From the NCBI GenBank assembly GCA_001942185.1, contig MKJV01000123.1, forward strand, positions 1 through 64,000: 64,000 nt of DNA, written 5' to 3'. Shown piece by piece: positions 26,635 to 36,374 of the stretch. The DNA comes from Pseudonocardia sp. CNS-004 (GTDB lineage Bacteria > Actinomycetota > Actinomycetes > Mycobacteriales > Pseudonocardiaceae). The stretch's first letter is position 1. Each line of letters begins with the position of its first letter. The notes under the pieces are model-generated. The model worked only from the letters and a program-made list of their open reading frames with translations, was not told where the DNA came from and made no database searches. Made by a program: the position numbers and the translations under genes.

Positions 26635-27125
26635 TCACAGGTAGATGCTCTGGCCGGGGGGCAGCACGGCTTCCTCGATGCCGGTGAGGTTGGCCAGGAA
26701 TGTTCGGGTCGAGTTCTGGCCCAGGTCGCTGAGCATGAGCTCGTGGATCTGGATCACCCGTACTCGACTGCCTCGCCCAGCTTGGTCCAGGGCCCACTGG
26801 TGGGCAGCAGCAGGGTGTCGACGGTCGCGCTGGGCACGAAGTAGGCGTCACCGGGGTGGAACACCGTCCCGTCGACCAGGTAGCCGAGGTTGTCGACACG
26901 AGGGATGTCCGCGTGGATGACGGCGTGCTGCTCCCCGTGGACCGTGACGCTGAATCCTTCGACGCGGACAGCGTCTCCGGCCTTGACGGCCTGCACCCGT
27001 CCATCGTGGCCGCCGAGCTCGTCGAGAACCGCTCGGGGTCCGAAGACGCGCAAGCTGCGGTCGGCCCTCGGCGAGCTCGGCGAGAACGGCCTCCAGGACG
27101 GCTGCTCAGCCGCGTTCAGACCGGT
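26635..27125 (-). pseudogene. Metallo-beta-lactamase-fold hydrolase, C-terminal part, broken in two places
   Basis: The main frame (from about 27060) reads VHGEQHAVIHADIPRVDNLG, then VDGTVFHPGDAYFVPSATVD. It resembles the UlaG-like MBL domain after its first metal site. Near 26757 the frame changes and continues VRVIQIHELMLSDLGQNSTR to a stop at 26635. Another change near 27066 links a short upstream piece (AVLAELAEG). The N-terminal HxHxDH site is not visible. It is either a decayed gene or one with several indels and a lost 5' end. Confidence 0.55.
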
Positions 27126-27193
27126 GCAGCCACGAGCAACCCGACGGCCGCAGCCACCGCAGGCGCCATGGCGGACGCGTTCGGTCGGCAGGT

Positions 27194-27343
27194 CGCGAGC
27201 AGGGCGACTTCATCCCGGCGCAGACCAGGCACACGCCGGGAGCCGTGGGAAGGGAAGCCTGCTGCGGTCGACGACGCGAGGTTGTGCTGAGCTCGCAAGA
27301 ACTCGCCGAGCCCTTCTTCCCGCAGGCTCTCGCCTTGCAGCAA
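27194..27343 (-). pseudogene. N-terminal fragment of an MmyB-type XRE regulator
   Basis: About 50 residues match the start of MmyB-like helix-turn-helix regulators: EEGLGEFLRAQHNL, then GFPSHGSRRVPGLRRDEVAL, ending LA. That is the first HTH helix pair, cut just before the recognition helix (GVS..YYTRLEQGR in intact proteins). The ligand-binding domain is absent. A separate fragment at 46492-46785 begins almost exactly where this one ends. Confidence 0.6.
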
Positions 27344-27375
27344 AGAATTCTTTCACTCCGGCCGACGCTGGCGCG

Positions 27376-28528
27376 TCACTTCACGAGCACTTTCATTCGG
27401 AACAGTTTCTCTGCATTTCGGAACGCAATCTTTTCCTTGTCTTCGCGTGGCAAATCGACTCCGCGGAACCAGTCGGTCTGCACCTTTATGTCCGCGAACG
27501 GGTAGTCGGTTGCGAACATCACTCGATCCACGCTTATGTACTTCAGTAGGAGATCGAGCAGTTCGGTCTGGGGGAATGCGCTGGTTGTGATCCAGAAGTT
27601 GTCCTGGAAGTACTGCTCGATGGGCTTCTCGAGCGAGTTTTCGGTCGGCTCGCCCATGTCTTCGATGATCCGCTTGTAGTAGAAGGGAAGACCTTCGCCC
27701 ATGTGGCCGACGATGATTTTCAGTTTAGGGAATCTGTCGAAAACCACCCCCGTACGTGATCATCCGAACGCATTGGGTCAACACCTCCTGGTGCCATCCA
27801 TATCCAGACCCACTGAAAATGTAGTCTTGGAACTCTTCCGTGTATTCAGACCGGGTGGTGCCGTAGTAGATCTTGAAGACCTCGTCAGCTGGATAGCCGG
27901 GATGCAGGTAGATCGGCACATCGAGGGCTACGGCACGTGCCAGCACGGGCTCGAAATCGGGATGATCGAGATACTTCTTCGTGATGTGTCCGTTGGTCAG
28001 TGCGCCCAAGAATCCATCTTCCCGAACCGAGCGTTCCAGTTCGTCCGCCGCCGCCTCCGGGCTCTGCAAGGGCAAGGTGGCGAAAGCCTTGAAGCGGCCC
28101 GGATACTTGGCGATTGGCCCGTCTACAAGTTGCCGGTTAAGACCATAGGCAAGGTCGATGCCCCTTATCCCGGGGACATTTTGTACGGACGGTGTATGAG
28201 CAGAGAGGATTTGAACGTTGAGTCCCCCCGCGTCCATGTCGCCGATGCGGCGTTCACCTAGATCCGCAAGACCAGTTTCCTCAAGGAACGCTATGTGTTC
28301 CTGATTGATGGAGTTCAGCTTCAACAACGTGGGAGTCGAAAAGGTCTCCTCCGTGCCGATGAAGGGCAGATCCTTATCCCGCTGTGCAATTTCCGCAGTC
28401 GTCTCCGGAGTCTTGTCCGGAGTCTTGTTCCCGTCCGCTGCCGAAACCGCGGCATACGTGGACAAGCCGGCACCAGCGCCAAGTGCCGTGGCAGCGGCTA
28501 GAAAGCCGCGGCGTCCCATGGACTTCAT
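27376..28528 (-). CDS. Tat-exported amidohydrolase (metal-dependent, decarboxylase-like), frameshifted
   Basis: The N-terminus MKSMGRRGFLAAATALGAGA has a twin-arginine signal. The mature part resembles amidohydrolase_2 enzymes (ACMSD / resorcylate-decarboxylase clade): NVQILSAHTPSVQNVPG, YPGRFKAFATLPLQSPEAAA, DVPIYLHPGYPADE, LKIIVGHMGEGLPFYYKRI and MFATDYPFAD with the metal-binding Asp. The frame breaks at a five-base homopolymer near 27747 (MITYGG to VFDRFPKLK), fitting one extra base. Base composition is visibly lower in GC than the surroundings, with Lys, Ile and Asn codons ending in A/T. The gene was probably acquired from another source. The usual N-terminal HxH metal motif is not evident. 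Confidence 0.75.
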
Positions 28529-29128
28529 GTCAGTCTCTCTTCATGTGTTTGTGTGGAGTGGTATCCGTACGGCATCCGTCTGCGAGATGCTTCAGTTCGA
28601 CCCTTCGTCGTTACCAGGCGAAGCCGTTGAAGGTGGACAGAGGTCCGAGCGGGGCGCCGCCGTTATGCTGTTGACGCCGACGCGAACTTCGTCGGCGGCC
28701 CCCTATGAGGGGCCAAGATTGCGCGACAATTGTGCGTCGATGCTAACTGGGCAAGGGGTCGAAGCGTCATGATGACCCGAGCCGCCAGACCAGCATCGAG
28801 GTGCGCTGCGCACCGCCCGGCGCTCAGTACTGCTTTAGAGTCGAAGGCTGGTCGTCAGGTCGTCGGAGCAGCCTGCGCCTTCAATTGCAGGGGAAGCCTG
28901 ATCTCGAACAAGGCGCCGCCGCCGAGAGCGTCGCCGACCGTGACATGACCGTTGTGGCGCCGAGCAGAGTACCCAGCTCGACAGCGACCTCGCCGAAGGC
29001 GGGCGGCGATTTCCCTGACGGCGCCGCGTTGACTGCCATCACTAGCCTCCTACACACGGGTTACCTCGCTGATCTGACGCCGACTTCAAGTTACCGAGCG
29101 AATCTGAGACGACCGTTAATACGGCCGC
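28529..29128. other. Gap with a histidine-kinase C-terminal remnant
   Basis: The 600 bases upstream of the amidohydrolase hold no intact gene. On the minus strand, 28855 to about 28965 encodes RHNGHVTVGDALGGGALFEI followed by RLPL and a stop. That is the G2 box and final strand of a histidine-kinase ATPase domain. The adjacent sequence keeps only scraps in other frames. The part next to the amidohydrolase shares its lower GC. Confidence 0.5.
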
Positions 29129-29288
29129 TCAGGCCGGTTGGCCGAACCAGGTGCCCAGCGCACGCACCAGCGTGGTGGCGCCGAGATCCTGCCGGGTAGG
29201 CAAGGTCCAGGCGACGCAGCCGTCGGGCCGGATCAGCAAGGCGTCGACGACCACCCGGTCCGTGCAGGCGGTGACGGTGTTGACCCGT
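29129..29288 (-). pseudogene. C-terminal remnant of a FAD-dependent aromatic monooxygenase
   Basis: The frame reads VDALLIRPDGCVAWTLPTRQ, then ATTLVRALGTWFGQPA and a stop. The RPDGxVAW motif followed by a short helix is the thioredoxin-like end of PheA/TfdB-type flavoprotein hydroxylases. Nothing of the FAD domain is present. Bases 29233-29454 also carry an open minus-strand frame (LLREGREL region) that may be more of the same gene in another frame. Confidence 0.4.
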
Positions 29289-29611
29289 CGAGTTCACGAC
29301 CCTCACGCAGCAGGTCCGCCGACCGGTTCACCGCAGTGACGACGTCCGGGTCGGGCCGCTCCAGCGGCTGTCCCGACCGGCGGAGCTGGCGGACGGTCAA
29401 CAGCCGCTCGCCGACGACGAGGAGCCCGCGCTGCAACGGTGAGCGCGGCGGCACGGATCTTCATGGGCCCGACGGCCGCCGCCCATTGGTCCTGCGGCGT
29501 GCGGCCGGAGCTGGGGTCGGCGCACCCCGGTGTCCTGCCCTGACGGTGAGCCGCGCGGGGCCATGCCCGAGGGCCGCCGTGCCTTGTCCTGCGCCGCGCG
29601 GCCGGGGCAGG
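29289..29611. other. Gap downstream of the sensor kinase
   Basis: I see no intact gene. It contains a possible continuation of the monooxygenase remnant and direct-repeat-like GC-rich patches (GCGCGGCCGG and similar near 29500 and 29590), but nothing I can name. Confidence 0.4.
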
Positions 29612-31068
29612 TCAGCGCACTGCGGTGTCGTCCCCGGCGGTGAGCCGCGCGATCGGGGCGGGCGGGGCCGCAGCCGGAAGGTCGACCCGAAGCAGCGCGC
29701 CACCGCGTGCGGACCGGGTGACGGTGACCCGGCCGCCGTGGGCGTCGACGACCCGCTGCACGATCGACAGCCCCAGACCGGATCCCGGCAACGCCCGGGC
29801 GCTGTCGGCACGGTAGAACCGGTCGAACACCCGCGGCACGTCGGCGGCGTCGATGCCCGGCCCGGCGTCGTCGACCTCGAGCACCGCCGACGCGCCCTCG
29901 GCATGGAGCCGGACCTGGACCGGCTGGTCCGCGGGGGACCACTTGCCGGCGTTGTCGATGAGGTTGAGCACCGCCCGTTGGAGCGCAGCGGGACGCCCGC
30001 TCACCCACGCGGCGGTGAGGTCGAGCGCGAACTCGATGTCGGGCACGCGGGAACGCGCGCGGGTCGCGGCGGCCACCACGACGTCGGCGAGGTCGAGCAG
30101 TTCGGTGCTCTCGTCGTTGACGTCACCGCGCGCCAGGTCGGTCAGCTCGGCGGCAAGGGCGCTCAACTCGGCCACCTGGGCGCCGAGGTCGTTGAGCAGC
30201 CGGGTTCGGCTCTCCGCCGGCAGTGCGCTGTCCAGGGTGCCGCGCCGATCGAGCCGGATCAGCAGTTCGACGTTGAGGCGCAGGCTGGTGAGCGGGGTCT
30301 TGAGCTCGTGGGCGGCGTCCTCGGCGAGCAGCCGCTGGGCCTGACGGGAGTCGCGGAGCGCGGCGAGCATGTCGTTGATCGACTGGATCAGCCGCCGGAT
30401 CTCCCCACCGCCCTCATCCGGGATGTCGGCGTCGAGATCCCGGGTGTGCGCGACACGGACCGCGGCGGCGGTCAGCCGGTCGATCGGTGCCAGCCCGGTC
30501 CGCGCCACGGTCCGCCCGACAAGGCGCCGCCGACCACGCAGAGCAACCCGATCAGCAGCATGCCCAACCCGAACCGGTTGATCGGGCTGTCGTCGGCGAC
30601 GCGGGCGCCCACCTGGACCGCGCCGTCGCCGGCCCGCAGCGTGTAGAGGAGGTAGCCGTCCTCGTCGCTGTCGTTCGACTCCATCAGGTCGGCCGACGCG
30701 CCCTGCGCCACGCGCCCGGCGTGCTCGCTGACCGGGGGCAGCGCGGGTTGGCCGGCCGGCGTCCGGGTCGAGCCGTCGGGCAGGATGACCCGCACCAGCC
30801 GACCGGATCCGGGATACGGCGGTAGCTGGACCTGCGCCAGACCGGCGCGCTCCGCGTTCGTCGCCAGGACGCGGGAGTCGGCGCGCAGCTGATCCTCGGC
30901 GGTGTCCTGCAGCTCCGAGTCCAGCAGCTCGATGGCCACCTGCAAGGCCGCGAACACGCTGACCGCGATGGCCGTCGCCGCGATCACCGTCAGCCTGGTC
31001 CGCAGGGACCGCCTGCGCCACCATCGGGCCGGCCGTCGCACGCCCCAGCCGGCGGCGCCCCCGCTCAC
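29612..31068 (-). CDS. Two-component sensor histidine kinase (HAMP-HisKA-HATPase), frameshifted
   Basis: Starts at 31068 within the stop of the response regulator (overlap ATGA). TM1 is LRTRLTVIAATAIAVSVFAA. A periplasmic loop of about 110 residues and TM2 (GLGMLLIGLLCVVGGALSG) follow. Then come HAMP, HisKA with the phospho-His in LAEDAAHELKTPLTSLRLNV, and HATPase N, G1 and G2 boxes (LNLIDNAGKWS, VDDAGPGID, GSGLGLSIVQRVV). The frame breaks near 30516, where GALSG should continue RTVARTGLAPIDRL; one base seems missing. It forms an operon with the OmpR-type regulator, resembling MprAB/TcrXY-type envelope-stress systems. Confidence 0.88.
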
Positions 31069-31747
31069 GGAGGAGTCTCCCGCAACGTGTACCCCAGGCC
31101 GCGCAGCGTGTAGATCAATCGCGGCTCACCCTCGGCCTCCATCTTGCGGCGCAGGTAGCTCACGTACACCTGGAGGTTGTTGGAGGTGACGCTCATGTCG
31201 AAGCCCCAGATCGCCTCGAACAGCGCGGCGCGGGTCAACACCCGGGTCGCGTTGCGCACGAGGACCTCCAGCAGGGAGAACTCGGTCCGGGTCAGGCGGA
31301 GCGGCCGCGCGCCCCGCCACGCCTCGAACCTGTCGGGATCGACCCGGACGTCGGCGAACGTCAGGATCTGCGACTCGTCGTCGCCCGGCGCGCGGCGGCG
31401 CAGCAGGGCCCGGACCCGGGCCAGCAACTCCTCGGTGGCGAACGGCTTGGGCAGATAGTCGTCGGCGCCCGCGTCCAGCCCCGCGACCCGGTCGGAGACT
31501 GATCCCGGGCGGTCAGCATCAGCACCGGCAGATCCCGACCCGCTGCCCGCAACCGCCGGCAGGTCTCCACCCCGCCGAGGCGGGGCATCATCACGTCGAG
31601 GATCAGCAGATCCGGCGCGTCGGCGCCGACCCCGTCGAGCACGGCGAGACCGTTGGCGACGGTGCTGGTGTCGTAACCCTCGACCTGGAGCACCCGCTCC
31701 AGCGACTCACGGATGGCCGCCTCGTCATCCGCGATCATGATCCGCAC
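31065..31747 (-). CDS. OmpR-family response regulator, frameshifted
   Basis: Receiver: MRIMIADDEAAIRESLERVL, phosphoacceptor in LLILDVMMPRLGG, and LPVLMLTARDQ. The winged-helix output domain follows: LRLTRTEFSLLEVLVRNATR, then VLTRAALFEAIWGF, and VYVSYLRRKME ending LRGLGYTLRETPP. Between them the frame breaks near 31500, where TARDQ should continue SDRVAGLDAGADDYL; one base is missing. The last four bases overlap the sensor kinase start, so the pair is cotranscribed, regulator first. Confidence 0.88.
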
Positions 31748-31845
31748 GCCGGCCCGCCCCTCCAGTCGATGCTTTGCCGCTCATCGTCCCCGATCAATCT
31801 GAAGCCAGGATTAGAGCGTCGCCGGAGGCGTGTGCCGGTGTGGCC

Positions 31846-32488
31846 TCAAGCCGGACGATGGCTCAGGCCGAGGGCGGCGGCGAGGCCGACGAGACAGACC
31901 CCGATGGTCCGGCCGTTCGGCGCGGTCGGACGTGGCTATGCGGCCGAGCCGTGCCCCTCCGACGGCGTACAGCACGGCCACCAGTGCCTCGATGAGGAGA
32001 TAACCGGCGCCGGCCACCAGCAGGCCCAGGGCGATCGGGCCCGGGCCCGAGACGAACTGGGGGAGCAGCGCCGCGAACAGCAGTACCGCCTTCGGGTTCG
32101 TGGCCGCGACCAGGAACTCCTCGGTGGCGAGCACCCGCAGCCTGCGGGAACCCGCGGACACGGCGACACCCGTTGTCACCGTTCCGGGCCGGACGACGGA
32201 TCGCGGCCGCCAGGACCGTCGCAAGGCTGGACCCCCAAGTACACGAGGTAGCCCACCCCGGCCCACTTGATCACGCCGAAGGCTGCTCGGACTCGATGAG
32301 GACCGCTCCGAGGCCGAACGCGACCAGCGCGATCATCATGGCGAAGGCGAACAGCGACCGCCGACCGCGATCAGCGCCCTCGGGGCGCCGACCCGGTAGG
32401 CGTTGCGCATCCCCACGAGCTGGTTGGCACCCGGGATGAGCGAGATGCCCAGGGCGGCGGGTACGAACGCGAGCCAGTTGACCGTCAC
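31846..32488 (-). CDS. LysE/RhtB-family amino-acid exporter, several frameshifts
   Basis: The start is probably the GTG at 32488, preceded by AGGAGGAAGG, giving VTVNWLAFVPAALGISLIPG and the GANQLVGMRNAYRVG signature of RhtB/LysE exporters. Further pieces of the same protein lie in other frames. These are FAFAMMIALVAFGLGAVLIE, then VGYLVYLGVQ, and EFLVAATNPKAVLLFAALLP, plus a final GVCLVGLAAALGLSHRPA. Four or more breaks make it hard to decide between decay and poor sequence. An intact gene would give about 210 residues and six membrane helices. Confidence 0.65.
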
Positions 32489-32933
32489 CGGTGTCCCTTC
32501 CTCCTGCGGCTGGACGATCCGGTGTCCCGCGTTGGCCAGGTGGCCCGCGAATGTCGTCATGTCCCCGCGGGGTCGATCATGTCGTCGACGATACTGCTGG
32601 AAGCGGCTCCGGTCGTCCCCCTGGGACGGGTTCCCCGGCTACCCCCGTGGTGGTAGCGCCGTGATGGGCCCTGCGGGCCGGAGGCAGGGCCAGGGGGTCC
32701 GGGACTGGTGCTCACCGCCGGACCACGCAACCCCACCGACGCCATGCTGCGCGCTGGTGTCGCAAAAGCCTGGTTCGACGGCCGCCCCGGCCCCTACGTG
32801 CCGGGTAGGTCTGCCGTGCCGCGTCACACGCCGTCAGCTGCTCGCACGACGACCTCACGCGGCGGGGGCTCGCGCTCATGTCGCGAGCGGGGCAGGTGTG
32901 ACTCCAGCCGCCCGCCGAAGGGGTGGTGCCGTG
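32489..32933. other. Gap without an intact gene
   Basis: There is no supported complete gene. A short plus-strand stretch near 32708-32810 reads LTAGPRNPTDAMLRAGVAKA, then WFDGRPGPYVPG, which has coding-like composition and may be a fragment of an unidentified enzyme. The remainder is featureless. Confidence 0.35.
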
Positions 32934-33330
32934 ATGACCCCGACGTACGACGAGCTGCTCGCCCGCACCGACGCACCCGCGGGCTCGGCGTGGGGTCTGT
33001 GGGGCGGCGACGACCAGCTGGGCACGCTCAACTTCCTCACCCCGCAGCGCGTGGTGCGCGCCGCGGGGCTGGTTCGCACCGGGACGCGGTTCAACCTGGA
33101 CTTCCCGGTGAACGCCTTCGAGCCCTACGTGCACGGTGAGGCCTGTCTGGAGGGCAAGGCCCGCGTCGTCGAGGCGGCCGCGCGCGAGTTCGATGAGCTG
33201 CTCGGCGGCCAGGACCCGCGGCGGATCGAGCACCAGGGGGGCGTCATGACGATCGTCCAGTTCGAGGTCGTGCACGTCCGGCCCCGGTACTCCTTCCGCA
33301 CCGTCCACACCGACGAGAGGGCATCGTCGG
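32934..33330 (+). pseudogene. Mosaic frame: cyclase-family N-terminus joined to two shuffled enolase-superfamily pieces
   Basis: The frame starts at the ATG at 32934. Residues 1-60 (TYDELLARTDAPAGSAWGLW, DDQLGTLNFLTP) are the start of a cyclase/arylformamidase-like hydrolase. The sequence then switches to GEACLEGKARVVEAAAREFD and LLGGQDPRRIEH, which match the 25-65 region of mandelate-racemase/dehydratase enzymes. It ends with MTIVQFEVVHVRPRYSFRTV and HTDE, which match the extreme N-terminus of the same family. The order of the last two pieces is reversed relative to a real enzyme. This is a rearranged relic rather than a working gene. Confidence 0.55.
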
Positions 33331-33333
33331 TGG

Positions 33334-34194
33334 TCAGGCGGCGTCGAGTCGGGCGAGCTCGTCGGCGGACAGCGACAGGTCGGCGGCCTGCACGGAGTCC
33401 CGGATGGTCTGCGGGCGGGACGAACCGGGGATGGGCACCACGGTGGGCGACTTGGCGAGCATCCAGGCGAGGCACACCTGCTGGGGGCTCAACCCGCGGG
33501 CCGCGGCGATCTCGGCGTACGCGGCGAAGCGGGAGCCGAGTGCGCCGGCGCGGGCGATCCCGCCCAGTGGGCTCCAGGGCAGGAACGCGATGCCCAGCTC
33601 GGCGCACAGCTCGAGCTCCGGTTCGCTGGACCGGAAGGCGGGGGAGAACTGGTTCTGCACGCCGGCCAGCCGGCCGCCGAGGATGTCGTTCGCCAGCCGG
33701 ATCTGTTCCGGGTTCGCGTTCGAGATGCCGGCGAGCCGGATCTTGCCGGCATCGAGCAGGTCGCGCAGAGCTCCGACCGAGTCGGCGTAGTCGACCTTCG
33801 GGTCTGGCCGGTGGAACTGGTAGAGGCCGATGGCGTCGACGCCGAGGCGTTTGAGCGAGGCGTCGCAGGCCTGCTTCAGGTGCTCCGGTGAGCCGTCGAG
33901 GGTCCAGGTGCCGTCGCCGGGGCGCAGGTGGCCGCCCTTGGTGGCGACGAGGACGCCGGAGGCGTCGCCCCCGTAGCTCGCGAGCGCGCGGGCGATGAGC
34001 GTCTCACCGTGGCCGACCTCCCTGCGGTCGCGGTGGTAGGCGTCGGCGGTGTCGATGAGCGTGACGCCGGCGTCGAGCGCGGCGTGGATGGTCGCGATGG
34101 ACCGTTCCTCGTCGGGCCTGCCCTCGATCGACATCGGCATCTCGCCGAGTCCGATGGCGCTGACGTTGGTGTCGCCGATCCGGCGGGTCTGCAT
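33334..34194 (-). CDS. Aldo/keto reductase
   Basis: This is a complete 286-residue (alpha/beta)8 NADPH-dependent reductase. It has the AKR tetrad: Asp and Tyr in LIDTADAYHRDRR, Lys in VLVATKGGHLRPG, and His in GLYQFHRPDPKVDYA. The cofactor-binding end reads PTVVPIPGSSRPQTIRDSV. It belongs to the AKR11-14-like bacterial clade and probably reduces aldehydes or ketones. The start is the ATG at 34194. It lies between two cyclase fragments and on the opposite strand, so it has no clear operon partner. Confidence 0.92.
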   Translation of the reverse strand: MQTRRIGDTNVSAIGLGEMPMSIEGRPDEERSIATIHAALDAGVTLIDTADAYHRDRREVGHGETLIARALASYGGDASGVLVATKGGHLRPGDGTWTLDGSPEHLKQACDASLKRLGVDAIGLYQFHRPDPKVDYADSVGALRDLLDAGKIRLAGISNANPEQIRLANDILGGRLAGVQNQFSPAFRSSEPELELCAELGIAFLPWSPLGGIARAGALGSRFAAYAEIAAARGLSPQQVCLAWMLAKSPTVVPIPGSSRPQTIRDSVQAADLSLSADELARLDAA

Positions 34195-34305
34195 GTGTGT
34201 CCTCGTTCGTCGTGGACGGCTCCTGCGGAGCCCTTGACGCCATGATCTGGTTGCTCGATTCAGATGTCCAACAGATCCTGTCGATCGCGTTGAGTACCCT
34301 GGCTC

Positions 34306-34605
34306 ATGACACCAACCGATGCCGGCGCCGCGGAGTCAGGTGTCGGGAGCGCCGGTGGCCCGCAGGTGCTCGATCGTCGCATTTTCCCCGCTCGTTTCGC
34401 GGCTCCGCCCCGGCCGAGCTCGGACGGCTGGATCGGCCTCGCGCAGCCGCTGTACAGGGGCATGCCGGTCGCGAGCGTGAAGAGCCGCGTCCGTGTCGAG
34501 GCGGAGTACCTCGCCGAGGACACCGCACTCCGGCTGGTGGAGAAGGGTGCGCGCATGATCGGGGTTGACACGACCGAGCCCGACCTCGGCGGCGCCGACG
34601 ATCAT
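34306..34605 (+). pseudogene. Fragment of a cyclase-family (arylformamidase-like) hydrolase
   Basis: The plus-strand frame contains IGLAQPLYRGMPVASVKSRV followed by VEAEYLAEDTALRLVEKGAR and MIGVDTTEPDL. In intact cyclase enzymes a metal-binding HxGTHxDxPxH segment lies between those two parts and is missing here. The piece therefore looks internally deleted. Another cyclase N-terminus, of a different subfamily, lies at 32934. Confidence 0.5.
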
Positions 34606-34816
34606 CGTCAATCGGTGCGGTCTCGCCGAAGTTCCACCCGTAGCCGGGTCGGCCTCTACTGGAGCGCTCCGTCTCGGCCCGGGCTTGCTCGTGCCCTTCC
34701 CGAGCAGTCGCCGGTCCGCGCGCGAGTGCCGCTCGCCCGGGGTGAGAGCCGACACATGTCATCTCCCGGACGCCTGCGGTAACCCGGACGACACAGAATG
34801 GCTTGACGATCCGGGC

Positions 34817-36182
34817 ATGAGCTCCCCCGATCCGGCAGCCGCCCGCGCCCTCCTCGTCCACGGTCTGGGAAGGCGCGCCTTCCTGCGGGCCGCCACCGCC
34901 CTCACGGGCGGGGGCGCGGCCGGCGTGCTCGCGGCCTGCGATGCCACCCCTGCGCCGACGTCTCAGGCGGGCGGGTCGACAGCGTCCGACACTCCGTTGC
35001 AGCCTGGCTCCGGACCGATCGACGGTGATCATTACCTGGAGTCCACGCTGGACACCGTCCGTTGGGGGTACGTGCCGGCGATCGGCGCGGCACCGTCCCT
35101 CACGATCGCCTCCGGCGAGACGGTCACCATCGACACCGTGTCGCACGAGGGAATCCTCGAGGATCAGGGGCGCGACCCCGTCGCGTACTTCGGCGGCCAC
35201 GGTGTGACCCAGGACGGCGTGCTCACCGACGCGTGGCCATCGCCCGTGACTACGCGCGCACCCCGCGCGACTTCGACGTCGACGGCCCACATGTGATCAC
35301 CGGGCCGGTGTTCGTCGAGGGCGCGCAGCCCGGCGACGTGCTGAAGGTCGAGACGCTCTCGGCGCTACCGCGGGTGCCCTACGGCGTGGTGTCCAGCCGG
35401 CACGGCAAGGGAGCGCTGGCCCGCACGTCCGACGGCGGCGCCCCGGCCGGGATCACACCGGCCGAGGTGATGCCGCCGATCGGCACCGACGGGCGCGCGA
35501 GCGGGGACCACAGGCCTACGGCAACGTCTCGGTCTTCACCACGGTGCGGGCGGGAGCCGGTGGGCCGCTGGGGGTGATGCCGTTCGGCGACCGCGAGGTC
35601 GCGTTCCCGCTGCGGCCGTTCATGGGAACGATGGGCGTCGCGCACACCGCGGCGGCGAGCGAGACCGCGCCCGAGCTGAACTCCATCCCGCCGACGCTCG
35701 GCGGCGGCAACATCGACATCCGGCTGCTCGGCCCGGGATCGGCGTTCTACCTGCCTGTGCATGGCGAGGGAGCGCTGTTCTACGTCGGCGACCCGCACCT
35801 GGCGATGGGTGACGGGGAGGTGGCGCTCACCGCTCTGGAGGGGTCGCTGCGGGCCACGTTCCGGCTGACGGTGTGCAAGCCCGGCTCGGGCGAGGCGCCA
35901 TCGGTGGCCTACCGCTACCCGTTCGCGGAGACGACCGACGCGTGGGTGCCCATCGGCCTCTCGGACCCGGACGGCTCCGCGGGTGGGCAGGTCAGCGACC
36001 TGGAGGTGGCGATGCGCCGGGCCGTGGTGAACGCGCTGGACTTCCTCGAGCAGGACCAGGGCATGGACCGCGCCACCGCCTACGCCTACCTCTCGGCCGC
36101 GGCCGACTTCACGATCTCGCAGGTGGTGGACCGCACGGTGGGAGTCCACGGCGTGATCACGAAATCGCACTTCCGCGCATGA
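34817..36182 (+). CDS. Acetamidase/formamidase-family protein with Tat lipoprotein signal, two frameshifts
   Basis: Starts at the ATG at 34817. The leader has GRRAFLRAATAL (twin arginine) and ends VLAACD, a lipobox, so the enzyme would be a membrane-anchored exported lipoprotein. The body matches acetamidase/formamidase: HYLESTLDTVRWGYVPAIGA, DGPHVITGPVFVEGAQPGDV, VLKVETL, FPLRPFMGTMGVA, IPPTLGGGNIDIRLLGPGS and MDRATAYAYLSAAADFTISQ. Breaks near 35234 (VLTDA to VAIARDYAR) and near 35510 (to QAYGNVSVFTTVRAG) each fit one missing base. A secreted amidase suggests scavenging of small amides. Confidence 0.85.
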
Positions 36183-36374
36183 GTCGCCGCCACATTGCGC
36201 TGACGGCGCCCGGCAGCTCAGGAGTTCATCCGACGGTTCGCCGCGGGTCGGCACCTGGTGCGCGCCGAGCTCGCGGACCTCCGCCCGGCGACCGACGGGC
36301 GGAGGTCCAGCGCCCGCGCGATCTCCACGGATCGCGCGCTGCCCCGGATCCTCGGATGATCCCTGCTGGGAGGG

